Assembly (NCBI GenBank): GCA_963965975.1
Contig: OZ014413.1
Location: 2,862,001-2,926,000 of the forward strand
Source: Xestospongia bergquistia
Taxonomy: Eukaryota > Porifera > Demospongiae > Haplosclerida > Petrosiidae
Length of the DNA stretch: 64,000 bases
Reading direction: 5' to 3'
Shown here: piece by piece, positions 15,401-24,633 of the stretch
Numbering within the stretch: position 1 is the first letter of the stretch
Layout: each line of letters begins with the position of its first letter
The notes under the pieces: model-generated
What the model was told of the DNA's origin: nothing
The model's database searches: none
The model's input: the letters and a program-made list of their open reading frames with translations, nothing else
Position numbers and translations under genes: made by a program

Positions 15401-18400
15401 GTATATTAATTTATATTTGTATAATTACTAGTTCTTAAACTTACAGACTGAGATGATCATATTTATAATAATTGTTATATCCCAGTTGTTTACAAATAGT
15501 CCGAGCATCAGTAGAACTGAATCCATCATCACATATTGTTCCCCACTGTCCATTACAATAGACTTCCACACGACCTTGATTAGAATAATTACCTCCCTGA
15601 AGACGTATCATACCAGAGAATGGATTACTGTTCCAGACCCTAGTGGTATCTGTAACAAACACAACAAGTGTTTATGAAAATACTGATACACTTACAGCAG
15701 TACACAGTAGCATCATAAGAGTTAGTATTAGTGCATCCACTATCAATGTATGTAGAGAATGAACACTGAAATATAGTGAGATAGTTGCTACTAGCACAGT
15801 TGAGGTCATCTATTTTCATTAATAGAGTGTCAGTCCCATAGCTAAAAAGAGATATTTAAACCCTGCTTACATGTATGATTATAAGTTCTAACCTCACTAA
15901 TCCAGCTCTAGAGTAACTAAAGGCTCCAGTATATCCTAATTGATGACAGATGACATTGGCTTCAAAAGAACTGTAGTAGTAATCATCACAGATATTACCC
16001 CATCCATTATTGTAATAGACCCTCACAATACCATAGTAATAAGATGATGAGGCATACCCATTACGAGATAGAATAATAGCAATATTTGTAGCTAGATAGA
16101 AATAGATCAATATACTTTTAAGTATTAACTACTAATAGTAAATACATATTCACGATCATTATACACATTTCTACAATTAGTATAAACAACTAAATTAAAG
16201 TTTTTCAAGCAAACCTAGAAATATTATCACAATCTTAGACTTCAATATAAATATTGAACATAATTATGTAGATTATTAAAGCTTTAGCTAAAAATTCTAG
16301 GAAATTCAGAAATTAGTAAAGTGAAGTGAAGGGCATAAAGATTTAGATTAAAAGCTCAGCTTTAATAGAACTAAGCTGAACGCTAGTAAATATAACATAA
16401 GTTTAAGTAGAGTATTAATGCAAGTAGTGCAATCTTGTTAACAAGATGGAGTTGCTATAAATGGCAACTAAGTTAATGATATAATTAAAAACATAAGTAT
16501 AATTATCATTAAATGTCACGTACAAATTAGTCCAGAACAAGTAGTTTTTGTGTTAGATGATTTAGAATAAGAGGTATTGTAAGCTAAAGTAAATGAGATC
16601 TTTTTATAAAAATATTACAAATATTATGATAAGAATATTTTAAAGATGGTAGCAAATATTATGATTTGGATGAAATTTATTATGATGATATATAGACATT
16701 GAATTGATATGTTTGATGAAAATACATAACAGTAATTGTATAGATCATATCGCTTTTGACACTTTATCAAACAATAAAATCAAGTTTGTATAGAATACAG
16801 TATTAAATTAGTTGTTGACTTTAGGCTACTAAAACTACATTTACAGTTATTTTTTAGAATTAAACAACTTGTTGGTATTATTCCTGATAGTTATAGAAGA
16901 ATTATGAAGAACAGTAAAATATAACAAATTATAATTTGGTATTACAAAAAACTCATTCCCATAAATATTTTTTCGTTTTTTATACGGGTATTGGCGAAAA
17001 AGTTATTTGCAAAATGTTATGTCAATATAGCAATCTCAAATTTTTATACAAATTTAGATTTAATTGATAATATCACTTACTACATTCCACAGTAACATCT
17101 TCAGAGTGAATACAACTAGTTATTGAAGTTGATGGACAGGAATTACGAGTACCGTAACATTTGTCATAGGAAGAACTAGACATGTATCTACTCCAAATAG
17201 GTTGACTGGAATTACCAGATCTATTATAGTGAAACAATTCTGTTTAATCCAAATCTGTCATTTATAAACTGCAACTATTTTGTATATTAATTTATATTTG
17301 TATAATTACTAGTTCTTAAACTTACAGACTGAGGTGATCATATTTATAATAATTGTTATATCCCAGTTGTTTACAAATAGTCCGAGCATCAGTAGAACTG
17401 AATCCATCATCACATATTGTTCCCCACTGTCCATTACAATAGACTTCCACACGACCTTCATTAGGATAACTACCTTCCTGAAGGCGTACCATACCAGAAA
17501 ATGGATTACTGTTCCAGATCCTTGTGGTATCTGTAACAAACACAACAAGTGCTAATGAAAATATCAATATGCTTACAGCAGTACACAGTAGCGTCATAAG
17601 AGTTAGTATTAGTGCATCCACTATCAATGTATGTAGAGAATGAACACTGAAATATAGTGAGGTAGTTGCTACTAGCACAGTTGAGGTCATCCATTTTCAT
17701 TAATAGAGTGTCAGTCCCATAGCTAAAAAGAGATATTTCAAACCTGACTTACATGTATGATTATAAGTTCTAACCTCACTAATCCAGCTCTAGAGTAACT
17801 AGATGCTCCAGTATATCCCAACTGATGACAGACAACATTAGCTTCAGTAGAACTGTAGTAGTAATCATCACAGATATTACCCCATCCATTATTGTAATAG
17901 ACCCTCACAATACCATAATAGAATGATGATGATGTATACCCATTACGAAACAACCTTATGGCTCCATTTGTTAAAGCTAAAATGTAATAAAAGTATTGAA
18001 TTTCTCCAAGATTTTATACTTTACTTTACACTAACCATATTGTTTACCTAGAGTGTAATAAAAAGGGTACATGAGTATATAGATATGAGTATTTTAGTCC
18101 TGGAAGATAAACAAGAGCTGTATTAGTCTTTTAACATGGTATAATTTTTATTATACTTTTAAAAACAATGTGATGCTCAATAGCTTAAAAAAGCTGATAC
18201 AAAAAGCAAGTAGATGAACGTTAAATTAAATAAGTTATTAATGAATAATGAATAAAAAAGAATAAGAGAAAAAATGACTTATTAATATTAATAACTCGTT
18301 TTTTCTCTTATTCTGTTTTATGAATCATAACTATAGCCAATAGTGATAATTTGAAAGTGGAGACAAGATTTATTAAGAGATTTAATAGAGAGAGAAAGAG

Positions 18401-21400
18401 ACCTCAAATACGGTGATACTAGGGAAGAGAGAATTGAAATAAGTTGAAGATTTTCAAACCATACACTCAGATTGAGAGGATGTGAAAACGTAAATTATAT
18501 TACTTTCAAGCAAATGGGATAACGGATGAAAACAAGAAAAGGTCTATATTTTTGGTCGTAATAGGACCGGCATCTCTTAAGCTGCTGCGTAACTTGGTAT
18601 CACAAAATAAACCACACGAGAAGACACTGCAACAGCTGATAACTGTATTGAAGCAACACTACGACCCTACACCCTCGGTTATCGTTCAAAGATTCAAGTT
18701 CCATAGGAAACCGTCAGAGTCAATTGCAACATTTATGTAGGTCTATTGCGGAATTTTGTAACTTCGGGAATACGTTAGACAATATGCTAAGAGATGGGCT
18801 GGTATGTGGCATTGCAGACAACGTTAATCAGAAAAGGCTACTCGCGGAAGATTCTCTAGAGATCGCTAAAGGGATGGAATCGGCAGCAAAAAATTCGGCT
18901 ACTCTCAATCCAGATCATCAAAGTATCGGTGCCCAAGGGCCAGTACATCAGGTTCAAAAATCGTCCACAGCAACAAGCTGCTATCGTTGCGGTAGACAAG
19001 GTCACCACCCGAGAGCATGTAAATTCAAGGAAGCTAAGTGTTTTTCAGGCGGTAAGATTGGACATTTAAAAAAGTATCTCGGCAAAAGACAATAGTTCAG
19101 AGTAGACGACAACTACAGGCAACCCTGAGACAACAGAAAATTGTTAAACGTGTTATGGAACAAGATGATCCAGAAAATGAAGGAGAAACTGAATATTCAC
19201 TGTATGGTATGGGATTAACGACAAACCCATTGATAGTTGATATTACTATAGATGGTATTCAAGTGCCAATAGAGATAGATACAGGTGTATCAGTATCTTT
19301 AATCTCAGAGAAAACATTTCAACAAAATTGGATAGAAAAAGAATTGAAGGCCTCATCAGTACTGTTACGGACATATACTGAACATACGCTGGAAGTGAAA
19401 GATTATATTGAAGTAAATGTTAAGTATCAGAGTCAAGAGAAGCAATCACCACTATTAGTTGTAGCTGGTGAAGAACTAAATCTGTTAGGACGCGATTGGT
19501 TAGCACACATTAAATTAGACTGATCTTCTTTGCACAAGGTCCAAAATGAAAGCGTCGAGCAGTTGTTAGAAAAACACAAAGCACTCTTCAGTGAGGGCTT
19601 AGGTACACTCAATGATTATGAAGCAACATTTCAAATTGATGACACAGTCAGACCTAAGTACTGTAAGGCAAGACCAGTACCCTATGCTATGAAGTCGTTA
19701 GTAGAAGCAGAACTTAAAAGATTATGTAAAGAAGGAATTATTGAACCAGTGTCATTCTCTGAGTGGGCAGCTCCAATTGCACCTATATTAAAACCAGACA
19801 GGAAGTCAATCAGAATTTGTGGAGATTTCAAATTAACAACAAATCAAGCTTCAAAATTGGATCGCTATCCAATTCCTAAGGTAGAGGATCTCCTAGCAAC
19901 ATTTGCAGGTGGACAAAAAATCACCAAATTGGACCTTAGTCAAGCTTACCAGCAAGTATGTCTGGCAGAACAAGCCAAGCAGTATGTCGTAGTTAACACG
20001 CATAAAGGATTTAGATATACCCGCTTGCCATATGGAGTTGCATCTGCCCCTGGCATCTTCAAGAGAGTAATGGAGAACGTCCTCCAAGGTTTATCACACA
20101 CAGTAGTATACTCAGATGACATCCAGATAACTGGTAATTATAATGTCACCCACTTGAAAAATTTAAAAGAAATACTCTTCCGACTAGAAAAAGCAGGCCT
20201 CAAACTAAGGAAAGACAAATGTTCATTTATGGTACCGTCAGTTACATACCTAGGACACAAAAAGACGCAGAGGTGTACACCCAGTACAATATAAAGTTAA
20301 AGAAATTCAAGAGGCTCCAGCTCCTAAAAACGTCCATGAATTAAAAGCATACCTAGGATTATTAAATTACTACCACAAGTTTTTAACAAATATGTCTTCA
20401 GAAGTAGCACCATTATATGCTCTACTAAGGAAATACTGTAAATGCAAATGGACTAAACTAGAGAAAGAAGCCTTTTAGACTTCAAAAGATATTTTATTGC
20501 CATCACAACTATTGGTACATTTTGACCGAACTAAAGAACTCATTTTAGCTTGTGATGCATTGAGATATGGATAGGTGCTGTTCTAGCTCACAGAATGCCT
20601 GATAACTCAGAAAAGCCAATCGGATATGTTTCAAGAACATTATCTACAGCTGAAAAGAACTATTTGCAAATGAAAAGAAGCCCTGGAGTCAAAAGATTTC
20701 ACTCATACTTACTAGGTCATCCCTTCAATTAGTGACTGACCACAAACCACTCCTCAGTCTGCTAAATAGCAAGAAGGCAGTCCCAGCATAAGCCTCAGCA
20801 AGGATTCAGAGGTGGGCCTTGACCCTTAGCTATGTATGAATACACTTTAGTTTTTAAAAATACCAATCAGCTTTGCAATGCAGAAGACTTCCTCTTAAAG
20901 ACACACTTGATGCACCACTCCCTCAAGAAACAGTTTTACTATTAAAGTTTTTCAAATTCGTACTTGGACACGTAGAGATCCTGTATTGTCCAAAGTAATG
21001 AAGTACATCCAGACCAAATGGCCAGATAGAGAAGATGATGTCAACAGGAAACCATATTTTTTAGGAAAATGGAACTCTCATTGCAAAGTGGCTGTATTCT
21101 TTGGGGAAACAGAGTTGTGGTACCTCATCAAGCTTCATGAAGCTCACCCTGGTATATCATGTATGAAAAGTTTGGCAAGACTATATATGGTGGCCAAGAT
21201 TAGATCAAGACATAGAATGGTTAGGTCAAAATTGTCATGTTTGTCAAGTTAACAGTAATACACCCCCGTTAGCACCACTTCAGCCATGGCAATGGCCAAG
21301 TAAACCATGGACTTCTATTCATGTGGACTTTGCATTTCCAATACATGTTGTTAGTTATTATAGATGCCCATTCTAAATGGATGGAAGTACATGTGATGAC

Positions 21401-24268
21401 ATCATCATCAGCTAAAGAAACCATAGAAAATCTGCAAATTACATTTTCACAACTAGGACTTCCAACCACAGTAGTAAGTGATAATGGACCTTGTTTTGGT
21501 AAGGAAGAATTCAAACAGTTTCTAAAATGGTATAAACCATGGCACTTCATCACTTTACCACCCAGCCTCAAATGGCTTAGCCGAGCGAGCTGTTCAAACC
21601 GCAAAGCAAGCCCTAAAGAAGCAACACTTGGGCTCTATCAAACATAAAGTGGCTCGATTCTTATTTACATGCAGAAACACCCCACAAACTACAACAGGTC
21701 AAACACCAGCTGAACTAATTTTTGGACATCCATTAAGAACTAGATTGAGTAATGTTAAACCAGGCATGGAGGAGAGAGTGCAAAAGAAACAAGAAAGTCA
21801 GAAAAAAAACTATGATTGTAAAGCAAAGGGCAGATATTTCAAGGTTTGAGACAAAGTTTATGTAAAAAACTATAGACCCAGACCAGTGTGGGTAGCAGAT
21901 AAAAATATTGAAGGAACGAGGATCCGTCTTGTTTGAAGTCAAAGTGTTATATGAAATGGTCTGGCATAGACATGTAAATCAGATTCGAAGACGTTGTTGT
22001 GATCCATTTTGATGAAATGTAACAAACTATAACAATTTTATACTTTACTTTATCCTAACCATGTTGTTTACCTATTATGTAACAGAAATAGCTATAAGAG
22101 TATATAGACATGAGTATTTTTGAACTGTTAGTCCTTTAAGACAAACAAGAGCTGTATTAATCTTTTTAACATAGTATATTCTTTAAACACTGTGCATTCC
22201 TTAGTTTCATTGACTAGTATTTACACATAAACTATACTACTCTATATATATATATATATATATATATATGGCCTGATTTGCAATAAGGGACCACTTCCAT
22301 GAAAACATTTGTACTTGTTTAGTGAATAGGACTACTGTTAAAAAAACATCTAAAAATAGTTGTTATATATGCACAACCATTCTATACATAACTTTTCCGA
22401 GATGTTTTAACAAAAAAGATAAAGTATATTCAATATGTCATTCTGTTAGATGATGTATTTATATATATATCTGTTAAATTATAATTCATAGAGCAGATAA
22501 AGTACAGTAAAAAATGCGGTTAATATAATTATGGATATTGATTTATTGTAATAACATGACTAAGATCACAAAGATTAAAAGCATAGTAACAAACAGATGA
22601 TGATCTCTTTAACTGCTTTGTAATCTGACTCAATGCAGCTGTGCAGTTAGATAAAAATACATTAACAAAACAGTACTATATCTTACTACAAATTACTATG
22701 AATTGTAGTAATTAAATGATGGTAGCATGATTCTAATACCATAGTGGGAGCCACATTTATAATCTTAGATTTGATAGTGCACAATAGTAATAGTTTAAAG
22801 ATAAAAGGTGTGGTTAATGTAATTATAATATGAATATTATAAAGAGAACATACTTAAGCACAACAGCATAATTATGATATTGTGTTGCTATTAAAAACAG
22901 AATAACTCAATAGAATTGCAAGAAGAGACAAAAAAAGAGCTGCTGCTTTTAGTCATTACTGCCACTAAGTGAGACTGCGAGACTAATGTGCAACATGACG
23001 TCATATAAGAATCATTTATAAGTTATGAATGTTTATCAAATGAGACAAATTTTGTGTCATTGCTGGGAGCTCTTGCATGGCAGTTATATAATTCTTGAGC
23101 AAGAACTCAAGATAGTTGTAAAGACTGTTGCAGCTGCGCATATATTTATGATACACACATTATGGAAGCTTTCAAGCAACAGTATAATTGACTTTAGGCT
23201 TATTAACTACCTACTTTTTAAAGACAATGGAATGCTCAATAGGTTAAAAAAGCTACTACAAAAAGCAAATACATGAACGTTAAGTTATTGATGAATATTG
23301 AATAAAACAGAATAAGAACATGGTATGATTTGAAAGCACAACAGCATAATTATGAAATTGTTTTGCTATTAATAACCGTCATAAAGTCAATTAATTTTTG
23401 ACCAATACATATATCTTCTTAAACAAATAAAGTTATCTCATTGATTTGCTATTAATAACAGACATAATATCAATTTGTTTTTAATCAATACATATCTTTT
23501 GTTAAACAAATATCCTTATCATGCTGATAGTTAATAAACAAAACAAAATCTTTTACATTAGTTTAATATACCATTGTTCATTATACTGATTTATTATAAT
23601 AATATGACTATGATCACAATGATTGAAAGCATACTATAGAAAATCTAATATAGTAGTTGTATAAACAAGCAAATGGAAATATTTAACTACTTTGTAGTCT
23701 TACTCAATGCAGCTGTGTGATTAGATAACAATGTATTAACAAAACAATACTATATCTTACTACAAATCAATGATAATGATAATATGGTGGCAGCATGATC
23801 CTATTGCTCATAATGTGAGTCATATTTATAATTTTATATATATATAGTGTATATAATTACTTAAAAAACTACATTGGAATAATAAATTCTTTTTTCATGT
23901 CTTAAGAGAAATTTCTTTAGTAACGTCTTTCAGTATGGTACGATTTTTGTTGAATACCTCAGTGGAACCAGGATGTAATCACTTATACTAAAAGGCTATC
24001 ATCCTGCCAGAAGTCCCTCTAGTCTGCAGAAATCCTCCTAGCTAGCAAATAACTAAGCAATTTACTATAGTCTTTAAAATACCACATATAAAATTAGACA
24101 TTACACAATGATCATTTACCAACTTGTCACTAAAGTAAAAGTATTGATGCTGTCACTACTGAGACAGTAAGTTGGAAGATTTGTACACTTACCATATGAA
24201 GAGTAAACTGAATAAGTCAACAAAATTGCAAGAAGGAAGAAAGCAGAGTACTGCTGCTCTTCAGCCAT
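1..24268 (-). CDS. G1: giant multi-SRCR receptor-like gene, 3' end outside window
   Basis: The gene runs leftwards from the signal exon at 24193-24268 to the window edge, with 12 B+A modules recognised (11 complete). At least 23 complete SRCR domains are encoded here. Every exon has the length expected for its class, every splice site is GT-AG, and no stop or frameshift was seen. SRCR hallmarks are visible throughout: WGTICD or WGNICDD near the first Cys, CKQLGY or CHQLGY near the second, and an EDVTVTC-type end. By analogy with G2 the product should be a type I surface receptor with a stalk, one membrane helix and a PPxY tail, which lie left of the window. Ligand and partners are unknown. 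SRCR proteins elsewhere bind microbes or mediate adhesion, and the Geodia aggregation receptor is an SRCR protein; function here is inference. Its 6.2-kb first intron hosts several mobile elements. Confidence 0.88.
612..1743 (-). CDS. G1 module 11 (SRCR B + A + linker), one Cys lost
   Basis: Exons: B 1536-1743 and 1338-1483; A 1088-1292 and 758-897; linker 612-671. In the B domain the first conserved Cys is replaced by Gly (WGNIGDD near 1630), which should leave its partner unpaired. The neighbouring copies keep this Cys. Confidence 0.88.
1905..2983 (-). CDS. G1 module 10 (SRCR B + A + linker)
   Basis: Exons: B 2776-2983 and 2578-2723; A 2328-2532 and 2051-2190; linker 1905-1964. The A first exon lies exactly 1240 bp from those of modules 9 and 11, and introns match closely too, so these are recent tandem copies. 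Confidence 0.9.
3145..4223 (-). CDS. G1 module 9 (SRCR B + A + linker)
   Basis: Exons: B 4016-4223 and 3818-3963; A 3568-3772 and 3291-3430; linker 3145-3204. The A domain and linker are copy 3 of the 1240-bp series. The A intron at 3431-3567 is identical by eye to 51496-51645 in G3 over its shared length. Confidence 0.9.
4328..5455 (-). CDS. G1 module 8 (SRCR B + A + linker)
   Basis: Exons: B 5260-5455 and 5070-5215; A 4820-5024 and 4474-4613; linker 4328-4387. The B first exon is the 196-nt STNGAIIL form. The intron inside A, near 4705-4727, carries a single-arm version of the sequence that is palindromic in module 7. Confidence 0.9.
5729..6883 (-). CDS. G1 module 7 (SRCR B + A + linker)
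   Basis: Exons: B 6685-6883 and 6487-6632; A 6236-6440 and 5864-6003; linker 5729-5788. The intron inside the A domain contains a perfect 53-bp palindrome at 6102-6154. Upstream of the B exon, 6884-7317 is intronic with no other content recognised. Confidence 0.9.
6102..6154. repeat. Perfect 53-bp palindrome
   Basis: Arms of 26 bp around a central base at 6128; one arm begins TTTTGTTCATTGGTACTCAC. It lies in the intron inside the A domain of G1 module 7. Each strand contains AAGGTGAGTA, a good splice-donor match. The homologous intron near 4705 has one arm only. Confidence 0.95.
7318..8779 (-). CDS. G1 module 6 (SRCR B + A + linker)
   Basis: Exons: B 8584-8779 and 8386-8531; A 8135-8339 and 7873-8012; linker 7318-7377. 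The B first exon is the 196-nt form (STNGAIIL start, single N before GWGNICDD). The linker peptide is the [15 protein letters not shown] type. The 495-bp intron at 7378-7872 is AT-rich and shares sequence with the homologous introns of modules 1-3. Confidence 0.9.
9046..10108 (-). CDS. G1 module 5 (SRCR B + A + linker)
   Basis: Exons: B 9901-10108 and 9703-9848; A 9452-9656 and 9207-9346; linker 9046-9105. The B first exon has the 208-nt form with the [10 protein letters not shown] start and the [10 protein letters not shown] motif. All expected Cys are present in both domains. Confidence 0.9.
10214..11252 (-). CDS. G1 module 4 (SRCR B + A + linker)
   Basis: Exons: B 11054-11252 and 10856-11001; A 10605-10809 and 10360-10499; linker 10214-10273. 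The B half and its upstream intron belong to the 1.88-kb repeat family, whereas the A second exon and linker resemble modules 5 and 8-12. It therefore marks a boundary between two repeat subfamilies. The linker donor is GTTAGT. Confidence 0.9.
11684..13133 (-). CDS. G1 module 3 (SRCR B + A + linker)
   Basis: Exons: B 12935-13133 and 12739-12884; A 12488-12692 and 12243-12382; linker 11684-11743. The intron between this module and the module 2 linker carries the hAT-type insertion at 13511-14578. The B second exon has a GTATGT donor and the linker a GTACGT donor. Long introns at 11744-12242 and 11253-11683 hold only AT-rich sequence shared with modules 1, 2 and 4. Confidence 0.9.
13511..14578. 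mobile_element. hAT-type non-autonomous DNA transposon, 1068 bp
   Basis: The ends are inverted repeats starting CATAGGGGTAGGAA (14 bp perfect). They are flanked by an 8-bp direct repeat ATGGCAAC at 13503-13510 and 14579-14586. Eight-base target duplications and CA-starting termini fit the hAT superfamily. Subterminal GGGGGGCTAAG/CTTAGCCCCCC-like inverted blocks lie at the right end and weakly at the left. The uninterrupted site is seen in paralogous introns near 11625-11640 and 16450-16475. A short stretch read leftwards near 14030-14110 (TLKDFWASS) may be a transposase N-terminal remnant, but this is weak. Confidence 0.85.
14642..16091 (-). CDS. G1 module 2 (SRCR B + A + linker)
   Basis: Exons: B 15893-16091 and 15696-15841; A 15445-15649 and 15200-15339; linker 14642-14701. 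It is one copy of the 1.88-kb tandem series and differs little from module 3, including in its introns. The B exon starts STNIAIIL instead of the usual NGAIIL, a feature shared with module 3. Confidence 0.9.
16524..17976 (-). CDS. G1 module 1 (first SRCR pair plus linker)
   Basis: Exons in transcription order: B 17775-17976 and 17577-17722; A 17326-17530 and 17081-17220; linker 16524-16583. The B domain opens [14 protein letters not shown], the form also used directly after the signal peptide in G2 (GLTNGAIRL), so the first module is a conserved N-terminal type. The linker donor is GTACGT rather than GTAAGT. The introns on each side of the linker are 430-500 bp, AT-rich, with nothing else recognised. 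Confidence 0.9.
18252..18321. repeat. 70-bp imperfect palindrome
   Basis: The centre is between 18286 and 18287, in a 16-bp perfect core TTATTAATATTAATAA. Outer arms include AGAATAAGAGAAAAAA and its complement. About three position pairs mismatch. It lies between the end of the host-like block and the retroelement, so it may mark a rearrangement junction. Confidence 0.8.
18480..19094 (+). pseudogene. gag remnant of the Gypsy element
   Basis: It encodes a capsid-like region (18500-18740) and continues in another frame from 18737 to 19094, ending in zinc knuckles. The first knuckle is intact ([14 protein letters not shown], 18979-19020). The second is degraded, with a Gly where a Cys is expected. 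A frameshift near 18735 and stops upstream of 18550 break it. Confidence 0.82.
19155..20292 (+). pseudogene. Protease and reverse transcriptase part of pol
   Basis: The protease section (19155-19523) carries the aspartyl motif DTGVS at 19278-19292. One in-frame TGA at 19521-19523 separates it from the RT section (19530-20292). The RT has the active-site motif YSDD at 20109-20120. Frame is lost around 20265, where small deletions occur shortly after the YLGH motif. Confidence 0.88.
20293..20940 (+). pseudogene. RT connection and RNase H remnant
   Basis: RT thumb and connection similarity ([14 protein letters not shown], about 20340-20382) is readable in one frame. RNase H similarity follows (LACDA near 20550; VTDHKPLL near 20730-20755) with several stops and frame changes. 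Confidence 0.75.
20941..21970 (+). pseudogene. Integrase part of pol, frameshifted
   Basis: An HHCC-type zinc-binding region (HEAHPG near 21140; CHVCQ near 21235 in a shifted frame) precedes the catalytic core. The core has IIDAHSKW near 21357-21380, VVSDNGP near 21472-21492 and NGLAERAVQ near 21570-21597. The three acidic residues survive but in different frames. A C-terminal segment reads to 21849. Confidence 0.83.
22242..22269. repeat. (TA)n microsatellite
   Basis: About 14 uninterrupted TA units lie in G1 intron 1, directly left of the foldback-element arm. Confidence 0.95.
22270..22430. mobile_element. Partial foldback MITE in G1 intron 1
   Basis: The left terminal arm matches the complete element at 35401-35632 in G2 (shared GATTTGCAATAAGGGACCAC). 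A short piece near 22400-22415 resembles the inner part of the other arm, but the right end is missing. Its position in intron 1 equals that in G2, so the insertion probably predates the gene duplication. Confidence 0.7.
22893..22956 (-). pseudogene. Dead extra copy of the signal-peptide exon
   Basis: An ATG at 22954-22956 is followed by sequence close to the signal exons of G1 and G2 (shared CTTCTTGCAATTCT and GAGTTATTC). The reading frame is shifted relative to the hydrophobic frame, and the GTAAGT donor is gone. A promoter-like block follows upstream (22996-23165). It represents a duplicated 5' end left inside G1 intron 1. Confidence 0.75.
22996..23003. promoter_or_regulatory. CRE-like site before the dead signal exon
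   Basis: Perfect palindrome TGACGTCA, 39 bp upstream of the dead ATG, in the same relative position as in G1. The conserved upstream block continues to about 23165. Confidence 0.55.
24193..24268 (-). CDS. G1 exon 1: start codon and signal peptide
   Basis: ATG is at 24266-24268 (read on the minus strand). The 25 codons begin [13 protein letters not shown] and continue hydrophobic ([10 protein letters not shown]), a clear signal peptide. The exon ends one base into a codon before GTAAGT, so the intron is phase 1 and joins the first SRCR exon at 17976. The G2 homologue has the same length and start position. This supports the start choice over any upstream ATG. Confidence 0.9.
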
Positions 24269-24303
24269 GGATCTTTGCCTCTAAGAGAGACTGCGCTGTA
24301 GTG

Positions 24304-24311
24304 TGACGTCA
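24304..24311. promoter_or_regulatory. CRE-like site of the G1 promoter
   Basis: Perfect TGACGTCA palindrome, the consensus for CREB/ATF-type bZIP factors, 35 bp upstream of the G1 start codon. Binding is inferred from the motif and its conservation beside paralogous starts. Confidence 0.6.
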
Positions 24312-24500
24312 TATAGGAAGGAGTCGTAATATTTAGTTGTAAATATTTATCAAATTGTAGCTGATAAGAAAATTTTGTGTCGACGTCAATGGCAGGAACT
24401 CTTCCATAGTAACTCTAATTCTTGTGTAAGAATTCAAGATATTTGTAAAGACTTTTCCAGCTACGTACATATTCATGATACACACACTATGATACTTATA
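24312..24500 (-). promoter_or_regulatory. Conserved upstream block of G1
   Basis: This stretch aligns by eye with 23004-23165 (dead copy), 26318-26484 (stray copy), and 36429-36598 (G2). Shared pieces include TTCTTG.G.AAGAA.TCAAGAT and GCTACGTA.ATATTCATGATA. Conservation at the start of each gene suggests promoter or 5' UTR function. Confidence 0.55.
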
Positions 24501-24633
24501 AATAACAGTTTATATAAGTACTTGTCACGAAAAAATTTGTCCCCCGAAAATTTTTGTCCTAGGACAAAATAATTAAACGTATCTGCTGAAATTTTTTGGC
24601 CACTGTTGTAAATTTTTGTCCTACCAGATCAAA

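Larger units (their letters stand above)
18430..22017 (+). mobile_element. Decayed Ty3/Gypsy retrotransposon, antisense in G1 intron 1
   Basis: The order gag, protease, reverse transcriptase, RNase H, integrase is that of Ty3/Gypsy elements. Frames are interrupted by several stops and small indels, so it is inactive. It lies opposite to G1. Clear LTRs were not established. The sequence just right of the integrase (22018 onward) resembles that at 17980-18150, but the same sequence also occurs in intron 1 of G2 and G3, where no element is present. The right boundary is taken where this homology begins; the left boundary is approximate. Confidence 0.88.
17977..24192 (-). other. G1 intron 1, 6.2 kb, with nested insertions
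   Basis: This phase-1 intron runs from the signal exon to the first SRCR exon. In ascending order it holds intron sequence homologous to G2 and G3 intron 1 (about 17980-18150), a sequence block matching 23210-23310 (about 18170-18260), a 70-bp imperfect palindrome, the Ty3/Gypsy remnant, a second copy of the intron-1 sequence (22018-22230), a TA microsatellite, half of a foldback element, a dead signal exon with promoter, and AT-rich sequence with local repeats (23310-24190). Confidence 0.75.

Noticed and set aside
1-17976. Regular repeats considered as a CRISPR-like or satellite array
   Set aside because: The repeats are coding exons with splice sites and diverged introns, so they are gene modules.
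22018-22180. Calling this sequence a 3' LTR
   Set aside because: The same sequence is in intron 1 of G2 and G3 without a retroelement; the question is left open as a finding.
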